Shown here: positions 6,447-9,837 of the stretch, piece by piece | Position numbering within the stretch: the stretch's first letter is position 1 | Layout: every line of letters starts with the position of its first letter | Assembly: GCA_900552875.1 (NCBI GenBank) | Contig: USCS01000045.1 | Span: 1-9,837, forward strand | Direction of reading: 5' to 3' | Length of the DNA stretch: 9,837 bases | Source of the DNA: an uncultured Collinsella sp. | GTDB lineage: Bacteria; Actinomycetota; Coriobacteriia; Coriobacteriales; Coriobacteriaceae | Made by a program: the position numbers and the translations under genes | The notes under the pieces: model-generated | Told to the model about the DNA's origin: nothing | Database searches by the model: none | The model's input: only the letters and a program-made list of their open reading frames with translations

Positions 6447-6463
6447 TTACTAGATGACGTCAA
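6435..6463 (-). promoter_or_regulatory. Promoter of the RHH-YfbU gene
   Basis: On the minus strand TTGACG (plus 6458-6463) and TACAGT (plus 6435-6440) are exactly 17 bases apart. Transcription would begin near 6428, giving a leader of about 30 bases that includes AAGGAGG. The -35 overlaps a TGACGTCA palindrome (6455-6462). Confidence 0.68.
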
Positions 6464-6497
6464 ATGTACCAAGACAACCGACCTGTGGCCGGCTTGG

Positions 6498-6533
6498 AGA
6501 ATGCCTGCAACGGTAACGTTGAAGGCATTTTTC
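6498..6533 (+). terminator. Orphan plus-strand intrinsic terminator
   Basis: AATGCCTGCAACG (6500-6512) pairs with CGTTGAAGGCATT (6517-6529) with a single G-A mismatch and a GTAA loop. TTT follows, so the T run covers 6528-6532. No plus-strand gene precedes it, because the neighbour is the divergent YfbU gene. It may have lost its gene, or it may shield the YfbU promoter region and the prophage scrap from each other. Confidence 0.72.
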
Positions 6534-6560
6534 TTGCCCGCCTGTCACGGGGGGGGTGTC

Positions 6561-7119
6561 GTGGAGGGTGATCAGGATGGCGCGGTCGAGGAGGCCCAGA
6601 CAGAGCAAGGGCAGCCGGAAGAGCTGCAGGAGCGGGAAGCGCAGCAGGTAGAGCAGGCACCGGATTACCGGGAACTGCTCGACCGGCAGGATGCCCGCAT
6701 CGCGGAGCTGGAAGCACAAGCACAGACGGCAGAGGCCGCCAAGAGCCAGGATGCCGCCGACAAGCTCGCGGCCGAAATCGAGCGGGTGCGCGCCGAGGCC
6801 TCCGAGGAGAAGGTGGCCTACGAGCTGAGGTTCGCGGGGGCGAAGAACGTCACCGCGGCGAAGGCGGTGCTTCGGCGAGCACGGCGGTGACGTACGCAAG
6901 CTCAAGTCGGCGGCGGCGTGGCTGCAGGAGCGTAAGTGCCCGGACGAGTACGGCAAGGCCGACCGGCGCGGGGACGACGGCAAGCCCTCGCAGCCAAGCG
7001 TGGACGAGCTCGCACGAGCGGTGATCGCGGGACGCTACGGGGTCGGCGAGGCCCGCAGGAAGGCGCTCGGGAGCCGGTATGCCGAGGTGCAGCGCCGGGT
7101 GAACCAGCTGCTCCCGTAA
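6561..7119 (+). pseudogene. Prophage remnant: scaffold-like coiled coil joined to a CW_7 repeat, frameshifted
   Basis: The first frame (to about 6872) encodes an acidic, glutamine- and alanine-rich coiled coil with DYRELLDRQDARIAELEAQ, then FAGAKNVTAAKAVL, the style of phage scaffold or minor head proteins in this group. After one extra C near 6873 the natural continuation is in the next frame: GEHGGDVRKLKSAAAWLQE, then a linker. SVDELARAVIAGRYGVGEAR through YAEVQRRVNQLL follows (about 6997-7116), which fits the CW_7 cell-wall-binding repeat of Cpl-7-type endolysins. Stop TAA is at 7117-7119. The union of head-assembly and lysin parts suggests a deletion within a former prophage. No proper start or ribosome site is seen: an ATG at 6501 lies inside the terminator hairpin, and a run of eight Gs (6549-6556) precedes the readable part. 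Confidence 0.6.
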
Positions 7120-7215
7120 GGGGCCTCGGACGGCACCCCTGGTGGTCCGCCCACCGCCGTGGCGCTGGCGCGCACGCGTGCGGGCTGGTCAAATAACTCG
7201 GCCCCTCAGCAGATT

Positions 7216-8019
7216 CTAGAACGGGATGTCACCGAAATCGAGTGCTTCCTGAGTGGGCTCTGCAATAAGCTTCGTCTTCGAGTAGAACTCCCAAAGAAAC
7301 AGACCGACAGCTGCGGTCGCGTTTACCACCAGCTCGGCCCAGAGAGGGTCGTCGATGACATAGTCGTCCGGCGCGCTTCCGTGGGCAGACGATTTGTCGT
7401 TGCGGAGGTCCGATACCGCTGAGGCCATGCCGAGAAGGCTCGACGCAAGCCTGTTCACCTCTTTGGGTGCTTCCTTACCGCTCGCAAACCCCAGAGCGGG
7501 GATCACTTTGTTTGAGAGTGCCTTGCCGACATCTCTCGATATGGCCTCGCTGGTCAGATCGAGACCCCCGTCTGCCACGATTGTCTTCAAGACGCTCTCG
7601 AAGGTCGAATTCGCCAGCGCCACGGCATCGTCTGGATGGGAGCCTACGTTCTTTATCGCGCGTTCGAAGTTCTCCTGGGCGTTAGGGTTCTGGTCCTTAA
7701 GTGTGTTCTGAAACATGGGAATCGAGGGCAGCATCCCTGGGGTTTCGATTCCGAGGTCTATAGCGATCTTGATGAGCACATCAGGAGGCATGCCGTGAAG
7801 GGTCCTGCGAACATCTACGTCCCCATCGATGTTCCTTGCGATATCGAAGTTGTTGTTCCAGTAATCCCACTGCTCGACCCACTTCTGCAGGTAGTAGTCG
7901 ATGTCCGAGTTATCGCCGAAGTCGTCGAAGAGCTTCTTTTCCACTCGAGCGATCAGGCCCATCATGTACTTGGGAGATATCGCCGCATATTGCGCGGAGT
8001 ATGTCTCTTCCTGGCTCAC
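7216..8019 (-). CDS. Abortive infection (Abi_C-type) protein
   Basis: 267 residues from a GTG start with GGGAGG 7 bases upstream; a longer form from an ATG at 8070 would overlap the preceding gene's end and has no ribosome site. Residues 1-120 are helical with aromatic clusters (DYYLQKWVEQWDYWNNNF, 41-58). Residues about 128-244 fit the abortive-infection C-terminal domain: HPDDAVALANSTFESVLKTI (128-147), ISRDVGKALSNKVIPALG (160-177), the core LRNDKSSAHG (195-204) and WAELVVNATAAVGLFLWEF (217-235). The RN...HG block resembles the RxxxxH-like core of RNase-type defence domains, so RNA cleavage on phage infection is plausible but inferred. It is the second gene of an operon with a small HTH protein 13 bases upstream and stands beside a type III methyltransferase. 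Confidence 0.82.
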   Translation of the reverse strand: MSQEETYSAQYAAISPKYMMGLIARVEKKLFDDFGDNSDIDYYLQKWVEQWDYWNNNFDIARNIDGDVDVRRTLHGMPPDVLIKIAIDLGIETPGMLPSIPMFQNTLKDQNPNAQENFERAIKNVGSHPDDAVALANSTFESVLKTIVADGGLDLTSEAISRDVGKALSNKVIPALGFASGKEAPKEVNRLASSLLGMASAVSDLRNDKSSAHGSAPDDYVIDDPLWAELVVNATAAVGLFLWEFYSKTKLIAEPTQEALDFGDIPF

Positions 8020-8032
8020 TGTCGAACCTCCC

Positions 8033-8257
8033 TCAATCCAGTTCGATCGCGGTCGCGGGGACGTCCTCACGTGGGACGGCCACGAGAGCGTAGCTGCAGA
8101 CGTTGAGCATGGCGGCCATGGTGTCGCAGCGGGGCGTGGAGCCCCTCGACGTGGAGTTGTTGACGTAGTTGGGGGCCTTGCCGAGGGCGGGGCCGATGTG
8201 GGTTATGGGAACGCCGGCGGTCGCGGCCGCCTGCTTGAGGGCGTCGTTGGCGTACAT
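8033..8257 (-). CDS. Small XRE-like helix-turn-helix protein, first gene of the Abi operon
   Basis: 74 residues. ALKQAAATAGVPITHIGPAL (6-25) and GKAPNYVNNSTSRGSTPRCD (26-45) form a Cro/XRE-type helix-turn-helix, followed by TMAAMLNVCSYALVAVP (46-62), the usual last helix and strand. It is at the short end for the family, with nothing beyond the DNA-binding domain. AAAGGAT lies about 6 bases before the ATG. The stop at 8033-8035 is 13 bases before the GTG of the Abi gene, so the two form an operon; such partners often repress their own promoter and may hold a toxic effector silent. A diverged direct repeat sits at its promoter. Its role as repressor or antitoxin of the Abi protein is inferred. 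Confidence 0.8.
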   Translation of the reverse strand: MYANDALKQAAATAGVPITHIGPALGKAPNYVNNSTSRGSTPRCDTMAAMLNVCSYALVAVPREDVPATAIELD

Positions 8258-8289
8258 GGGTGGATCCTTTCGAGTCCGCTTACGGCCCC

Positions 8290-8319
8290 ATGGTACGCGA
8301 CAGCGGAATAGTTAGGCAA
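8290..8319 (-). promoter_or_regulatory. Candidate promoter of the HTH-Abi operon
   Basis: On the minus strand TTGCCT (plus 8314-8319) and TACCAT (plus 8290-8295) are 18 bases apart, with a leader of about 25-30 bases to the ATG at 8257. The -35 lies within the first copy of the direct repeat at 8311-8327. Confidence 0.45.
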
Positions 8320-8362
8320 TCGCAGAAGATTTTTGACCCGCGGACGTTAGGTAGTTGCAGAA
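8311..8362. repeat. Diverged 17-base direct repeat upstream of the HTH-Abi operon
   Basis: GTTAGGCAATCGCAGAA (8311-8327) and GTTAGGTAGTTGCAGAA (8346-8362) agree at 14 of 17 positions, and all three differences are transitions. They are 35 bases apart, about three and a half helical turns. The first copy covers the -35 of the HTH-Abi promoter candidate, which suits an operator for the HTH protein. Confidence 0.55.
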
Positions 8363-8413
8363 TGCTGGCACAAGGGTCGCAACGACGCGACCCCCGACGG
8401 GATGGAGGACGCC

Positions 8414-8509
8414 ATGGGCAAGCGAATCGAGCCGGCAGCGGCCATGGCGCGTACTACCTCGGTTGACGCGAACGCGCGGCGGCTTTTGACCACGCTGGGC
8501 GGCAAATAG
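8414..8509 (+). CDS. Possible small protein, 31 residues
   Basis: A short frame runs from ATG 8414 to TAG 8507-8509, with GGAGG ending 5 bases upstream. It reads MGKRIEPAAAMARTTSVDAN and ends in ARRLLTTLGGK, so it is basic and partly helical. It lies alone between the HTH-Abi operon and mod. It could be a genuine small protein, a leader peptide, or the tail of a lost gene. I do not recognise it. The rest of 8258-8666 holds only the repeats and promoter candidates listed. Confidence 0.35.
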   Translation: MGKRIEPAAAMARTTSVDANARRLLTTLGGK

Positions 8510-8593
8510 TTTTCACGGTTGGTCTCCGGCGCCGTTTACGTGACTGCGACGGAACAGTACGGGACGGTACGCAACGTTTATGTCCGCACTCTC

Positions 8594-8602
8594 TGCTACC
8601 AT
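8594..8602 (+). promoter_or_regulatory. Extended -10 promoter candidate for mod
   Basis: TG-C-TACCAT is an extended -10 whose hexamer matches that of the divergent HTH-Abi promoter candidate. No good -35 lies 17 bases upstream (ACGTTT), as is allowed for extended -10 promoters. The leader to the ATG at 8667 would be about 58 bases. Confidence 0.42.
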
Positions 8603-8666
8603 TTAGCCATGCTGATTACGCTGCGCTTTTGTGCCGCGGCATTTCTTCTCGAGAGGCGGTCGCTTT

Positions 8667-9837
8667 ATGCCGACATTGGACTGGATGGGCAAGGATAAGG
8701 TGGTCAACCACCATCGCGACGTGCCCTTCCGCGTGCTTGAGCGCGTGGCGGACAAGGGTGTGCTTGACGCAGACGGCTCCGACTGCGGGAACATGGTCAT
8801 CCACGTGGACAACCTCGAGGCGCTGAAGGCGCTACTGCCGGAATACGAGGGTCGCGTCGACTGTATCTACATTGATCCGCCGTACAACACCGGTGAGGAG
8901 AAGTGGGTTTACAACGACAACGTTAACGATCCACGGATTCAACGCTGGATTGGAGAGGTCGTCGGTCCCGAGGGTCAAGACTTTACCCGTCATGACAAGT
9001 GGCTTTGCATGATGTACCCGCGCCTCCGCCTTCTCCGTGAGCTCCTGTCCGACGAGGGATTCATCGCTGTGTCCATTAACGACGTCGAGACGTCGAACCT
9101 TGGCCTTTTGCTTGACGAGATTTTTGGCACTGGCAACAGGCTCGCCTGCGCTCCCTGGCGCTCCGAGAAGAGCGGCGGCAAAGAGAAGACGGCGCTCAGA
9201 ACGGGACATGAATATATTTATTTTTACAGGAAGAGCGATCGCTGCAAAATCAGCCTAGAAGAGAAGTCCACTGGCAAACTTGACCAAAAGGATAAGTTTG
9301 GGAAGTTTCGCAAGGGCCGAGAGTTGAACAAGTGGGGCGCCGGCTCCCTTCGAAGCGACCGTGAAACGATGTGGTTCCCCCTGATCGCCCCAGACGGCTC
9401 AGAGGTTTACCCCATTAGAAACGACGGCTTGGAGGGGCGATGGCGTATGGGGGCCGACAATCCCCTCATAAAGGCCGTCCTTAAAGATCCTGAAAATGCC
9501 TACTGGGAACTGGCTCCGTACGATGAAGGCGTGGTTGTTGATGGAAAGGCGGAGCGCTGGAAGCCCTACGAGAAAATCCGCGATGAGAAGAAGTCGTTCG
9601 GCTGGAACACCTGGCTCGACGGCTACGGCACGAATTCCGATGCCACAGCAGAGCTGAAAGCTATCTTCGGGTCCAAGGTGTTCGACACCCCAAAACCAGT
9701 TGACCTCGTAAGATGGATTGTCTCGCTCGCGTATGACGACGGCGCCCTCATCCTCGACTCCTTCGCAGGATCGGGCACGACGGCGCACGCGACGCTCTCC
9801 CTGAACAGCGAAGACGGAGGTGGCAGGCGATTCATCC
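8667..9837 (+). CDS. mod: Type III restriction-modification adenine methyltransferase (Mod), C-terminus cut by window edge
   Basis: DNA N6-adenine methyltransferase that recognises and modifies the site of a type III restriction-modification system. 390 residues are visible and the frame is open to the right edge. Motif IV DPPYNTG (70-76) precedes the AdoMet-binding motif I DSFAGSGTTAHA (364-375), the order of the beta class. Also present are MVIHVDNLEALKAL (43-56), RVDCIYID (63-70), HDKWLCMMYPRLRLLRELL (109-127), GFIAVSINDVE (131-141), GHEYIYFYRKS (180-190) and TPKPVDLVRWIV (341-352). Residues about 190-335 should hold the target recognition domain. The ATG at 8667 has GAGAGG 10 bases upstream. 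The res helicase-nuclease gene would be expected downstream, outside this window; without it this could be an orphan methyltransferase. Confidence 0.93.
   Translation, partial: MPTLDWMGKDKVVNHHRDVPFRVLERVADKGVLDADGSDCGNMVIHVDNLEALKALLPEYEGRVDCIYIDPPYNTGEEKWVYNDNVNDPRIQRWIGEVVGPEGQDFTRHDKWLCMMYPRLRLLRELLSDEGFIAVSINDVETSNLGLLLDEIFGTGNRLACAPWRSEKSGGKEKTALRTGHEYIYFYRKSDRCKISLEEKSTGKLDQKDKFGKFRKGRELNKWGAGSLRSDRETMWFPLIAPDGSEVYPIRNDGLEGRWRMGADNPLIKAVLKDPENAYWELAPYDEGVVVDGKAERWKPYEKIRDEKKSFGWNTWLDGYGTNSDATAELKAIFGSKVFDTPKPVDLVRWIVSLAYDDGALILDSFAGSGTTAHATLSLNSEDGGGRRFI

Noticed and set aside
6501..6503. ATG as start of the scaffold-like protein
   Set aside because: It lies inside the stem of an intrinsic terminator, has no ribosome site, and the first 20 residues do not fit the coiled coil.
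6450..6983. Minus-strand Leu/Pro-rich frame suggesting a membrane protein
   Set aside because: It is the reverse of a Glu/Gln/Ala-rich coiled coil, which always yields Leu/Pro/Ser-rich shadows.
7171..7182. 12-base palindrome CGCACGCGTGCG
   Set aside because: It stands alone in very GC-rich DNA with no T run or promoter nearby, so chance is likely.
1..9837. CRISPR arrays, tRNA or rRNA genes, intact insertion sequences
   Set aside because: No regularly spaced repeats, no cloverleaf sequence and no intact transposase with terminal repeats were seen by eye.

Overview
The window is high-GC DNA with good Shine-Dalgarno sites and short intergenic gaps. Gene content (an LysA of the EMGR-type lineage, a HigA-type regulator, RHH-YfbU, Abi, a type III Mod) suggests a gut actinobacterium of the Coriobacteriia, perhaps Collinsella. 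That placement is an inference from protein style; there is no marker gene here.

Left part (1-3595), housekeeping. lysA (diaminopimelate decarboxylase, minus strand, cut by the left edge) is preceded by a well-formed lysine riboswitch at about 1307-1468. Divergent from it is an M20D amidohydrolase that may be an N-acetyl-diaminopimelate deacetylase, so both sides of this intergenic region may serve DAP/lysine synthesis. A HigA-type HTH protein without a visible toxin and a small membrane protein follow, closed by an intrinsic terminator at 3634-3677.

Middle part (3596-7215), accessory DNA with much decay. An unrecognised 197-residue gene ends tail to tail with the 3' remnant of a DUF4143 AAA ATPase, the two sharing one CTAG for their stop codons. 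Next come a 17-bp hairpin, a frameshifted membrane-domain remnant of an XRE-type regulator, and a short DDE-transposase scrap. An intact RHH-YfbU fusion gene has its own promoter and probable operator. Beyond an orphan plus-strand terminator lies a frameshifted prophage scrap joining a scaffold-like coiled coil to a CW_7 cell-wall-binding repeat.

Right part (7216-9837), defence. A two-gene minus-strand operon encodes a 74-residue HTH protein and an Abi_C-type abortive-infection protein. About 400 bases of intergenic DNA (a diverged direct repeat, two promoter candidates and a possible 31-residue ORF) separate it from a divergent type III adenine methyltransferase (mod) that runs off the right edge; a res gene would be expected beyond it. 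The HTH-Abi pair beside the type III system is the best candidate here for a little-described defence unit.

I saw no tRNA, rRNA or CRISPR array. All family names come from reading motifs by eye, without database searches.
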